In this document: piece after piece, positions 54,087-61,838 of the stretch
How the letters are laid out: the number at the start of each line of letters is the position of its first letter
How positions within the stretch are numbered: position 1 is the stretch's first letter
From: Acidobacterium capsulatum ATCC 51196
GTDB lineage: Bacteria; Acidobacteriota; Terriglobia; Terriglobales; Acidobacteriaceae
Assembly (NCBI RefSeq): GCF_000022565.1
Contig: NC_012483.1
Coordinates: 3,224,001-3,288,000, forward strand
Direction of reading: 5' to 3'
Length of the DNA stretch: 64,000 nucleotides
The notes under the pieces: generated by a model
The model's input: the letters and a program-made list of their open reading frames with translations, nothing else
Databases searched by the model: none
Told to the model about the DNA's origin: nothing
Program-made: the position numbers and the translations under genes

Positions 54087-56048
54087 CTACTCATCCTGCT
54101 CGCGCAGCTTGGCCAGCACGGTGAAGTCTTCGAGCGTGGTGGTGTCGCCCTTGAACTCGCCATGCGTTGCCAGCTCGCGCAGCAGACGCCGCATGATCTT
54201 GCCGGAGCGGGTCTTCGGCAGCGAATCGGTAAAGCGCATATCGTCGGGCCGGGCCAGCGCGCCAATCTCCTTGGCGACCCAGGCACGCAGCTCTTCCTTG
54301 AGTTCCGAGGAGGGCTCGTGGCCCTCTTCGAGCGTCACAAAGGCGGAGATCGCCTGCCCCTTCAGATCATGCGGCCGCCCCACGACAGCCGCCTCGGCCA
54401 CCTTGGGGTGCGCGACCAGCGCGGACTCGATTTCCATCGTCCCCAGCCGGTGGCCGCTGACGTTGATGACGTCATCGACGCGGCCCATCAGCCAGTAGTA
54501 GCCGTCCGCATCCATACGCGCGCCGTCGCCGGTGAAGTAGGAGCCGGGAATATCGGACCAGTACGTCTTCACGTAGCGCTCAGGATCATTGAAGATGGTG
54601 CGGGCCATCGAGGGCCACGGCTTGCGAATCACCAGCAGGCCGCCCTGCCCCGCGGGAACAGGTTTGCCTTCTTTTGTAACCACTTCCGGCACAATTCCAG
54701 GAAAAGGCCGCGTGGCCGAACCCGGCTTGGTGGGGATAGCGCCCGGCAAGGGCGAGAGCATGATGGCGCCGGTCTCGGTCTGCCACCACGTATCCACAAT
54801 CGGGCAGCGGTCGCGGCCGATCACCTTGCGGTACCACATCCACGCTTCCGGATTGATCGGCTCGCCGACGGTGCCCAGCAGCCGCAGGCTGTCGAGCTTG
54901 TGCCGCATGGGGTGCTCGTCGCCCTGCTTCATGAAGGCGCGAATCGCCGTGGGGGCGGTGTAAAAGATCGTGACCTTGTGGTCGTCGATCATCTTCCAGA
55001 AGCGGTCGGGCTGCGGATAAGTCGGCGCACCCTCATACATCACCGTCGTCACGCCATTCTGCAGTGCCCCATAGAGCACGTAGGAGTGGCCCGTCACCCA
55101 GCCGATATCGGCCGTGCACCAGAACACATCATCCGGACGCAGATCAAAGATCAGCTTGCTGGTCAGGTAGGTCTGCACGGCATAGCCGCCGGTCGTATGC
55201 ACCAGACCCTTGGGTTTGCCCGTGGTGCCCGAGGTGTAAAGAATGTAGAGCGGATCTTCTGAGTCCTGATGCTCGGCCGGGCATTGTGCCGGCACGTCCT
55301 TCACCAGGTCATGCCACCAGTGATCGCGCCCGCCCTGCATGGTGACAGGGCTGCCCGTGCGCCGGCATACCACCACATTGCGCACAGTGGGGCAGTGGGG
55401 CAGCGCTTCATCCACGGCGGCCTTTAGCTTGACTTCGCCCCCGCGCCGCCATGCCGTGTCCTGCGTGATCACGGCGACGGCATGCGCGTCGTTGACGCGA
55501 TCCACGATGGCGTTCGAGGCAAATCCGCCAAAGATGACCGAATGCACCGCGCCAATGCGGGCGCAGGCCAGCACCGCAACCGCCAGCTCGGGCGTCATGC
55601 CCATGTAGATGGCAACGCAGTCTCCCTTGCGAATGCCCAGGGATTTGAGCGCGTTGGCAAAGCGCTGCACCTCCAGGTGCAGATCGCTGAATGTGAGCTT
55701 GCGCACATCGCCCGGCTCGCCTTCCCACAGAATGGCGACCTTATCGCCCCTGCCCTCATGCACATGCCGGTCCACGCAGTTGTAGCAGAGATTCAGCTTG
55801 CCGCCGGCAAACCACTTCACCCACGGCACTTCGCCTTCGAGCACGTTGTTCCAGCGGGAAAACCAGTGCAGATCGGCGGCCACGTCTCCCCAGAATCCCT
55901 CGGGATCTTCCACCGAACGCTGGTAAAGCGCTTCATATTCCGCGAGGCTCTTGACGTAGGCCGCGCGGGAAAATTCCTCCGGCGGTGGAAAGATGCGGTC
56001 TTCGCGCAGAGTGGAATCGAGCGATTCATCGGAAGTGTCGATGCTCAC
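54087..56048 (-). CDS. acs: Acetyl-CoA synthetase
   Basis: Start placed at the GTG 6 bases after GAGAGG (653 residues); a GTG two codons earlier abuts that site. It has the Acs N-terminal region ([21 protein letters not shown] split by the family pattern), P-loop [45 protein letters not shown] and the C-terminal acetylation-site motif [11 protein letters not shown]. It activates acetate with ATP and CoA to acetyl-CoA in the cytosol. It diverges from kdsB with 142 bp between. Confidence 0.97.
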   Translation of the reverse strand: MSIDTSDESLDSTLREDRIFPPPEEFSRAAYVKSLAEYEALYQRSVEDPEGFWGDVAADLHWFSRWNNVLEGEVPWVKWFAGGKLNLCYNCVDRHVHEGRGDKVAILWEGEPGDVRKLTFSDLHLEVQRFANALKSLGIRKGDCVAIYMGMTPELAVAVLACARIGAVHSVIFGGFASNAIVDRVNDAHAVAVITQDTAWRRGGEVKLKAAVDEALPHCPTVRNVVVCRRTGSPVTMQGGRDHWWHDLVKDVPAQCPAEHQDSEDPLYILYTSGTTGKPKGLVHTTGGYAVQTYLTSKLIFDLRPDDVFWCTADIGWVTGHSYVLYGALQNGVTTVMYEGAPTYPQPDRFWKMIDDHKVTIFYTAPTAIRAFMKQGDEHPMRHKLDSLRLLGTVGEPINPEAWMWYRKVIGRDRCPIVDTWWQTETGAIMLSPLPGAIPTKPGSATRPFPGIVPEVVTKEGKPVPAGQGGLLVIRKPWPSMARTIFNDPERYVKTYWSDIPGSYFTGDGARMDADGYYWLMGRVDDVINVSGHRLGTMEIESALVAHPKVAEAAVVGRPHDLKGQAISAFVTLEEGHEPSSELKEELRAWVAKEIGALARPDDMRFTDSLPKTRSGKIMRRLLRELATHGEFKGDTTTLEDFTVLAKLREQDE

Positions 56049-56190
56049 GAACACCCTCTCTCATAGCGGCAGCAGCCGCTCGAACCACGTTACTTTCTGC
56101 GGTGCACCTCTGGCAACCGTAGGCCGATTTTCCTGGGATTCGGCGCGGTTGCGTTCGCCATTTACACTGCCATTTGGAGAGTCATCCATC

Positions 56191-56928
56191 GTGTCTTCCC
56201 TGAATGTTCTCGGTGTCATTCCGGCCCGCATCGGGTCCACCCGCCTGCCGCGCAAGGTGCTGCGCGAGATTGCCGGCGAGCCCATGCTCGCCTGGGTCTA
56301 TCGTGCCGCGCGCGCCAGCGGCCAGTTGCGGCAGGTGCTCATCGCTACCGATGCCGAAGAAGTCATGGAGTTTGCACGGCAAAAAGGCCTGCCGGCCATC
56401 TTCACGCCCGAGGACTGCGCTAGCGGAACCGATCGCGTCTTTGTGGTGGCGCAGTCGATCGATGCCGATATTTACGTGAACATTCAGGGCGATGAACCCA
56501 TGCTGACCCCGGCGCACTTCACGGCGCTGCTAGCTCCCTTTGAGCAGCCTCACGTGCAGGTGACCACGCTGTCGGTGCCTTGCTCCGAAGATGAGATCGC
56601 AAACCCCAACGCCGTCAAGGTGGTCACTGCCGCCGATGGCCGCGCCTTGTACTTTTCCCGCGCCACCATCCCCTATGATCGCGATGCCGCTGGCTTCATC
56701 GGCTACCGCAAGCATCTGGGGCTGTATGCCTATCGCAAGGCAGCGTTGCGGCGCTTTGCCACTCTGCCGCCCTCGCGCCTGGAAGAGATTGAGCGGCTCG
56801 AACAGTTGCGCCTGCTTGAAAACGGCATCGACATTCATGTGGCCGAGGCCCCGGGCAGCACCATCGGCGTTGATACCGAGGAGGATCTGCGGGCCGTCGA
56901 GCAACTGCTGCTGGAGCGCAAAAAGTAG
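56191..56928 (+). CDS. kdsB: 3-deoxy-manno-octulosonate cytidylyltransferase
   Basis: Start GTG, with GGAG about 11 bases before it, gives 245 residues (E. coli KdsB has 248). Motifs: GVIPARIGSTRLPRKVL (CTP-binding), ATDAEEV, NIQGDEPML, YFSRATIPYDRD, HLGLYAYRKAAL and RLEEIERLEQLRLLENG. KdsB activates KDO to CMP-KDO for lipopolysaccharide, which agrees with a Gram-negative outer membrane. The gene runs against the transporter gene on its right, with only 4 bp between stops. Confidence 0.95.
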   Translation: MSSLNVLGVIPARIGSTRLPRKVLREIAGEPMLAWVYRAARASGQLRQVLIATDAEEVMEFARQKGLPAIFTPEDCASGTDRVFVVAQSIDADIYVNIQGDEPMLTPAHFTALLAPFEQPHVQVTTLSVPCSEDEIANPNAVKVVTAADGRALYFSRATIPYDRDAAGFIGYRKHLGLYAYRKAALRRFATLPPSRLEEIERLEQLRLLENGIDIHVAEAPGSTIGVDTEEDLRAVEQLLLERKK

Positions 56929-56932
56929 CCTG

Positions 56933-58183
56933 TCAGACGCGCAGTTCCACGCCCCGCGACTCGCGCCCAAACGCCGTCACCGTGGCGAGAAAGAGGGCGA
57001 CAATCACCACCGTCGCGGCCAGCATGCCGCCATAGCTATGCAGTCGTTCGGCGATGCGCGCCTGCAAAAAAATATTCCATGACATCAGCAGATTGCCCAA
57101 CTGGTAGGCCAGTCCCGGAAAGGTGGCCCGCACCGGCCCGGGCGAGAGTTCGCTGAGATAGGCCGGAACCACGCCCCACGCGCCCTGCACCAGAAACTGC
57201 ATGGCAAACGCTCCGGCGGCCAGGGTGTAAGGCGAGTGCGAGAGCGCCCATAGAGGAATCGCCGGCAACGTCAGCAGCGCGGCCAGCAGGATGGTCTTCT
57301 TGCGGCCGAGCTTTTCTGACAGCGAACCGAAGAGGATGCCGCCCAGAATCGCGCCGATGTTATAGACAATGCCGATATTGCCCGTCACCCGCGGCGAGAA
57401 GTGCATCTGCTTCTGCAGAAAGGTGGGATAGAGATCCTGCGTGCCGTGTGACAGCGCATTGAAGCCGGCCATGAGCAGAATCAGAAAAAGAAAGGTCGGC
57501 GCATATGCCCGCAGGCCCTCGCGCCAGTGCATGCTTTCGCGGCCGGTGACGCCGCGCACGCGGCTCTCGGCCCAGGCCGGTGACTCCTCCACGCGAAACC
57601 CGATGTAGAACACCAGCAGCCCCGGCAGCGCGCCCAGCAGAAACAGCCCACGCCAGCCCACCACCTGGCCATGCCAGTGCAGATGCGTCAGCCATGGGTA
57701 AACGGTGGCAAAAGCCAGCGAAGCCAGCAGGTATCCGGCCGAGTAGCCCTCCTGCAGCACGCCAGAGAAAAAGCCGCGGCCCTCCCTGGGCAGAGTTTCG
57801 AGTGCGAGGGCAGCGCCCACGCCCCACTCCCCACCCATTGCAATGCCAAAGAGCGCGCGCAGAATCAGCAGCGTATGCAGCGATCCGGCAAAGGCGCAGG
57901 CAATCTCAAATACCGAGTAGCACGCGATGTTGAGCATCAGCGTGGGGCGGCGTCCGAAGCGGTCGGCGAGGTAGCCGAAAAGAATCGCCCCCACCGGCCG
58001 AAAGGCCAGCGTCAGTGTGACGGCCAGGCCGACCTCTGGAATGCGGGCATGAAACCCGGCCGCCAAAGCCGGAATGCAAAAGACCAGCAGAAAGAAATCA
58101 AAGGCGTCGAGCGACCAGCCCAGAAAGCAGGCAAAAAAGGCATGTCGCTGAGGGGCGGTGAGATTCTGGAGTGTCTTGAGCAT
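56933..58183 (-). CDS. MFS carboxylate transporter (JEN1/SHS-like)
   Basis: Start chosen at the ATG opening MLKTLQNLTAPQRHAFFACF (416 residues); earlier in-frame codons look non-coding. Twelve membrane helices are predicted. GWSLDAFDFFLLVFCIP in helix 1, GYLADRFGRRPTLML and ALFGIAMGGEWGVGAALALE are typical of the sialate/lactate proton symporter group. Lactate or another monocarboxylate is the likely cargo, but sialic acid-type or aromatic acids are possible. Acs, two genes away, also handles a short carboxylate, though on another transcript. Confidence 0.85.
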   Translation of the reverse strand: MLKTLQNLTAPQRHAFFACFLGWSLDAFDFFLLVFCIPALAAGFHARIPEVGLAVTLTLAFRPVGAILFGYLADRFGRRPTLMLNIACYSVFEIACAFAGSLHTLLILRALFGIAMGGEWGVGAALALETLPREGRGFFSGVLQEGYSAGYLLASLAFATVYPWLTHLHWHGQVVGWRGLFLLGALPGLLVFYIGFRVEESPAWAESRVRGVTGRESMHWREGLRAYAPTFLFLILLMAGFNALSHGTQDLYPTFLQKQMHFSPRVTGNIGIVYNIGAILGGILFGSLSEKLGRKKTILLAALLTLPAIPLWALSHSPYTLAAGAFAMQFLVQGAWGVVPAYLSELSPGPVRATFPGLAYQLGNLLMSWNIFLQARIAERLHSYGGMLAATVVIVALFLATVTAFGRESRGVELRV

Positions 58184-58245
58184 GTGCGGCTGCGGCTTCT
58201 GACCGAGAGTATCAGAGCCACAGCCTGGAGCGCAGAGCGCAAGGA

Positions 58246-58995
58246 CTACTTGGGAGGGATCGGCATCTCGATGGGCTGGCCATCCTCGCCGCCGGCGCGC
58301 TTGTGCAACTGGTGGTGCAGGCAATAAAGCGCCAGCTCAAGGCGGTCTGAAACGCCGAGCTTGTCATAAATCTTGCGCAGGTAATTTTTTACCACCTGCT
58401 CGGTGGTGCCGAGCTGATAGGCAATCTCTTTGTTGCGTTTGCCCTGCGTGATGCAGCTGATAATGGCCAGCTCTTTTTGCGAAAGCCGGGGCTGCGAACG
58501 CGGATTGGTCAAAGCCGAGGCCTGCGAGCGGTAAGCCTCGATCACCCAGTTCACCGACTGGTTGTCGATCCAGGTTTCACCGGCGGCAATTTTGCGCACG
58601 CAGCGCACCAGCAGGTCCGGCGAAATCGAGCGGGGAATGATGCCGCGCACGCCGCGCCGGTACAGCTCGACCGTGTGCGCTTCGTCGGTGGCCGCCGTCT
58701 GCACAATAATCTTGAGTTCGGGCGCCATCTTCACAATTTCAGGGATCGCGTTGGTCGTGCCCGCGAGCAGGCTGCCTTCCAGCAGTAGCACATCGGCCGG
58801 ATGCTTCTCAATGCTGGAGAGCAGATGCGCGATGCTGTCCACCTGGGCCACGACGCGCAGGTCGTCTTCCAGGGCAAAGACCTTCCTCATACCAACGCGG
58901 TAGATGGCCTGGGAGTCCGCCAGAATAATCCGGATAGCATCCTTCTCGGGGCTCTGTACGTTCAGGTTTTCTGTGTTTTCTTTCCCGTCCACCAT
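58246..58995 (-). CDS. LuxR/NarL-type regulator with degenerate receiver
   Basis: A 249-residue protein with an N-terminal receiver (about residues 20-140) and a LuxR helix-turn-helix (about 170-225: LSQKELAIISCITQGKRNKEIAYQLG...VVKNYLRKIYDKLG). The receiver lacks key residues: the acidic pair reads D27-S28 (LADSQAIYR), the phosphoacceptor position is E73 (DVLLLEGSL), and the conserved Lys is R122 (GIIPRS). It therefore is not likely to be phosphorylated in the usual way and may act constitutively or by another signal. It lies between the MFS and PilZ genes on the same strand. Confidence 0.88.
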   Translation of the reverse strand: MVDGKENTENLNVQSPEKDAIRIILADSQAIYRVGMRKVFALEDDLRVVAQVDSIAHLLSSIEKHPADVLLLEGSLLAGTTNAIPEIVKMAPELKIIVQTAATDEAHTVELYRRGVRGIIPRSISPDLLVRCVRKIAAGETWIDNQSVNWVIEAYRSQASALTNPRSQPRLSQKELAIISCITQGKRNKEIAYQLGTTEQVVKNYLRKIYDKLGVSDRLELALYCLHHQLHKRAGGEDGQPIEMPIPPK

Positions 58996-59016
58996 GATCT
59001 AGTCCATGTCTGCAAG

Positions 59017-59370
59017 TTACTGGAACCGGTATTCGTCTATCACCACTGCGCAATAAGACACGCCATCTTTCTCATAGGCGCGCAAGGCTCTACCTGTGCA
59101 GTGAATGGCTGCTGTGCTCTGCATTCCCAGAACGCCAGCCGGTATCTCCACAAGAAACTCCACCGTTGTTCCAGGTTCAATCCCTCTATCCAGGCGAAGC
59201 AAGACTCCGCCCGATGAGAAGTTTTCTGATTCTCCTGAATATTCCTCGCCATTGGCAATCACACGAATGGGCAAGTGCAGCGGAAAACGGACTGCGCTGC
59301 GCACTCCTTCAGAGAGTTCAAGATTGATCTGCTGCTCGTGAAGAGACTGCTCTCGCATTGCAAAGCTCAT
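59017..59370 (-). CDS. PilZ-domain protein (c-di-GMP-binding type)
   Basis: A 117-residue protein from the ATG 8 bases after GGAG; an ATG 17 codons upstream (59421) is an alternative. The PilZ domain shows R-x3-R as RSAVRFPLHLPI and the second motif as ENFSSGGVLLRLDRG, both needed for c-di-GMP binding, then a six-strand barrel (VEFLVEIPAG, IHCTGRALRAYEKDG). It probably reports c-di-GMP to a surface or motility function. It adjoins the degenerate regulator gene, 21 bp away, and may share its transcript. Confidence 0.88.
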   Translation of the reverse strand: MSFAMREQSLHEQQINLELSEGVRSAVRFPLHLPIRVIANGEEYSGESENFSSGGVLLRLDRGIEPGTTVEFLVEIPAGVLGMQSTAAIHCTGRALRAYEKDGVSYCAVVIDEYRFQ

Positions 59371-59421
59371 GACGGAGTCTCCGTGCTGGTCTTGCCCATT
59401 CTTCACCAGCCATTCATGCAT

Positions 59422-59880
59422 TACCTTGGAGGATTACTGAAGTGTACCGAAACATTGATGCTCTGGCTACTAAAACCATTCTCGTGAACTTGCCCAGCCA
59501 CTGGCAAAAATCAGATCTGGGCACTTTTCGGGAAAGCCCGGAAGCATGCAAGTGGCTCAGCAGACGGGGGCAGTTATCGCTGGGCTCGCGCCGCGGTTTA
59601 TTACTTAGGTAATGGGAGGAAATCCAGTTCAGCACCCGGATTCGTATTCATGGCAGAAGGAAGCTTGAGACCTCGATTCGGGCACGTGCCTGAAAAGGCT
59701 CTCAGACCGATGCGATTTTTCGTCTTATGGCCGCAAGTGTGAGCTAATATATCGGGAGATACGACAGCACCCATTTGAGCGGTGCCTGGCACTTGACTCC
59801 GCAGTTAGTATTCCTTTCTTTCCCCTATCTCCAGCATCTGGCGAAGTTGTCTGTTCTGACCGCGCAAATATAGCGCGAGG
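59422..59880. other. Intergenic region between the PilZ gene and the membrane-anchored protein gene
   Basis: I found no convincing gene. An inverted repeat ATTAC-TTAG-GTAAT lies at 59600-59613, and an AT-rich TAATATATC patch near 59746 could be part of a promoter. A GAGGAG ribosome-binding site near 59877 serves the next gene. Short frames on the minus strand look spurious. Confidence 0.45.
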
Positions 59881-59890
59881 AGATTCTGGA

Positions 59891-60415
59891 ATGCCTGTAC
59901 CTTTGCTGCTCGTTTTAGTCCTGGCCACCATGCTGGTGTATTACACCTACTGGAAGCGCAAACAGGACCGTGTGCGTTCTTCAAGCTGGGACTGGATTGC
60001 ATCGCAGCTCCGTTCCAACAACGAATTTAACTTTGACAGGGTCTCCCACCGGTATCTCTATGAGGACGGCATCACGGCCACGCCTTCCAACGTATGGGAG
60101 AAAATCAACGGCGTCGCCGGACTCTGGGCGATGTTTCGCAACGCCGGCCTCTTCCTTCGCCTGGCTGATTACGCGACCGACCACGGCGCAGAGGCTCCGG
60201 AAGAACTGCTCGAAAGCCTGCGGGCCGATGCCATCCAGATTCGTGTCGCGGTCCTGCTAGCCACCGCGAAATATCTCTCCACCTATTCCCAGGTCGCGGC
60301 CAGCGTCAATGCGCACCGTGCCGCGACGGCTTACAGTTCCATGCTGGCGCACATGACGCGGCTTTTTCAGGATCACTCCACTTTGCTCTTTCCGCGTTTT
60401 CTGGAGTGCATGTAA
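59891..60415 (+). CDS. Membrane-anchored protein of unknown function
   Basis: I do not recognise this 174-residue family. One N-terminal membrane helix (residues 3-19, PLLLVLVLATMLVYYTY) is followed by a basic patch (KRKQDR) and a soluble, largely helical cytoplasmic domain with WDWIASQL, GLWAMFRNAGLFLRLADYA and ATAKYLSTYSQVAASVNAH. GAGGAG lies 8-9 bases before the ATG. The upstream gap is long and a terminator follows, so it is a single-gene unit. The short helical domain could be a scaffold; this is a guess. Confidence 0.68.
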   Translation: MPVPLLLVLVLATMLVYYTYWKRKQDRVRSSSWDWIASQLRSNNEFNFDRVSHRYLYEDGITATPSNVWEKINGVAGLWAMFRNAGLFLRLADYATDHGAEAPEELLESLRADAIQIRVAVLLATAKYLSTYSQVAASVNAHRAATAYSSMLAHMTRLFQDHSTLLFPRFLECM

Positions 60416-60447
60416 TCCGCGCTGCCTCTTGATCCTTCCTGAGACAG

Positions 60448-60483
60448 AAAAGGCGTCCCGCTTCGAGCAGGACGCCTTTTGTC
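60448..60483. terminator. Bidirectional terminator
   Basis: Stem AAAAGGCGTCC/GGACGCCTTTT with an 11-base loop separates the membrane-anchored protein gene from the convergent aldo/keto reductase gene. Confidence 0.9.
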
Positions 60484-60499
60484 TTTAGCCGTGAGTGGC

Positions 60500-61477
60500 T
60501 TACGGATGCTCGGCGAGAAAGCCATCGATGCGGCGCGCTTCCTCATCACTCAACCGGAAGTGCAGGGCCGGAATAATGCCATCCACCTGGTCGGGGCGCC
60601 GCGCACCTACAATGGCCGCCGTCACCGCGGGGTTCCGCAGCGTCCAGGCAATGGCCACGACGCCCGGTTCCACTCCGTGTCCGCTCCCGATTTCGCGCAG
60701 CAATTCGGCGAGCTTCAGGTTGCGGGAGAGCTTCGGCTCCTGGAAGTTCGGGTTGCGCCGCCGCCAGTCATCGTCCGGCATCTGCTCAACGCGCTCGGCC
60801 GTCATCTTTCCGGTGAGCAGCCCCGAGGCCATGGGGGAATAGTTGATCACGCCAATTTTATGCTGCTGGCAATAGGGCAAAATCTCTTTCTCCACCGCCG
60901 GATTCACGAGTGAATAAGGCGGCTGCAGCGAGGTGACGGGCGCGATCTTTTGCGCGCGCCTGATCTGGTCCACGTTGAAGTTGGAGACGCCGATGTAGCG
61001 CACCTTGCCCTGCTGCTGAAACTTCGCCAGCGTCTCCCAGCCTTCTTCAATCTCCTCGTCCGGGTTGGGCCAGTGAATCTGGTAGAGATCAATGGTCTCC
61101 ACCTGCAGGCGGCGCAGCGAATTCTCCAGCTCTTCCTGTAGCGAAGCCGCCTTCAGGCTCCGGTAGATTTCGCGCTTGTCATCCCATCGCATCGAGCACT
61201 TGGTGAAGATATACGGGCGCTTGCCGCTGTTCTTGAGCGCACGTGCCACCACTTCTTCTGATCGGCCCAGCCCGTATACCGCGGCGGTGTCAATCCAGTT
61301 GATGCCAAGGTCGAGGGCGCGCTCAATCGTGCGCACCGAATCATCATCGTCTTGCGAACCCCAGCCGAACTGCCAGTTGCCGCCACCAATCGCCCAGGCG
61401 CCAAAGCCGATGGGCGTCAGGTGCAGGTCAGAGTTGCCGAGAGTCCGCGTCTGCGGAGGAGTAGTTGTGGATGCCAT
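60500..61477 (-). CDS. Aldo/keto reductase
   Basis: A 325-residue TIM-barrel oxidoreductase; the ATG at 61477 is preceded by AAGG, and a GTG six codons upstream is an alternative. The catalytic tetrad is present: Asp and Tyr in WIDTAAVYGLGRSEE, Lys in IFTKCSMRW and His in YQIHWPNPDEE. NADP(H)-binding residues appear in YIGVSNFN and the AIVGARRPDQV end. It resembles the YajO/general stress type. The substrate is unknown. It diverges from dxs. Confidence 0.9.
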   Translation of the reverse strand: MASTTTPPQTRTLGNSDLHLTPIGFGAWAIGGGNWQFGWGSQDDDDSVRTIERALDLGINWIDTAAVYGLGRSEEVVARALKNSGKRPYIFTKCSMRWDDKREIYRSLKAASLQEELENSLRRLQVETIDLYQIHWPNPDEEIEEGWETLAKFQQQGKVRYIGVSNFNVDQIRRAQKIAPVTSLQPPYSLVNPAVEKEILPYCQQHKIGVINYSPMASGLLTGKMTAERVEQMPDDDWRRRNPNFQEPKLSRNLKLAELLREIGSGHGVEPGVVAIAWTLRNPAVTAAIVGARRPDQVDGIIPALHFRLSDEEARRIDGFLAEHP

Positions 61478-61709
61478 ACCTTCAATGGATGCCACACCGG
61501 AGGCTTTTGCTGCAAGAGGTGCACTGTCAGTGCTTTTGACGCAGCTTCAGAGAAGGCAACGCTCGCACAAGGTCCGTCTTCCGGCTCGTGAGCCATTCGA
61601 ATTCCACCCGCCGGGCCAGCTTCGGCATAGCGCCGCGTTCACTTTTCCTGCGCTCCCGGAAGAATCGCTGCGTCTCTTCTATGTCACAACAAAGAACATA
61701 AGACAGGGT

Positions 61710-61718
61710 TGATATACT
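61710..61718 (+). promoter_or_regulatory. Extended -10 promoter candidate for dxs
   Basis: TG-A-TATACT matches the extended -10 consensus TGnTATAAT well. No -35 is convincing. Transcription would start near 61725, right before two hairpins. Confidence 0.55.
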
Positions 61719-61724
61719 AAGGGC

Positions 61725-61838
61725 TGGACGGAGGCCGTCCGGGAGATCCTATAGACCCCTTCCGGGGTCTTTTTTGATGCTCCATGTCATCTATATAAAG
61801 TCCGGAGCTCAATTCGCACCGGGGTCTCCGAGGAACGC
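61725..61838 (+). promoter_or_regulatory. dxs leader with tandem hairpins and possible attenuation
   Basis: The predicted 114-base leader has a GGACGG/CCGTCC hairpin (61726-61740) and a terminator (61753-61775). GGGGTCT, the right arm of the terminator, recurs at 61821-61827 beside the GAGGAA ribosome-binding site. The left arm AGACCCC could pair with either copy. This would allow a choice between termination and read-through; it matches no riboswitch family I know. Confidence 0.45.
61753..61775 (+). terminator. Rho-independent terminator upstream of dxs
   Basis: AGACCCC-TTCC-GGGGTCT followed by TTTTT. No plus-strand gene ends before it, so it either terminates a short RNA or attenuates dxs. 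Confidence 0.85.

Noticed and set aside
59601-59792. 63-codon minus-strand frame in the gap
   Set aside because: No ribosome-binding site or domain; composition looks like chance.
61725-61838. TPP riboswitch upstream of dxs
   Set aside because: The conserved CUGAGA and ACCUGA blocks of the thi element are absent.
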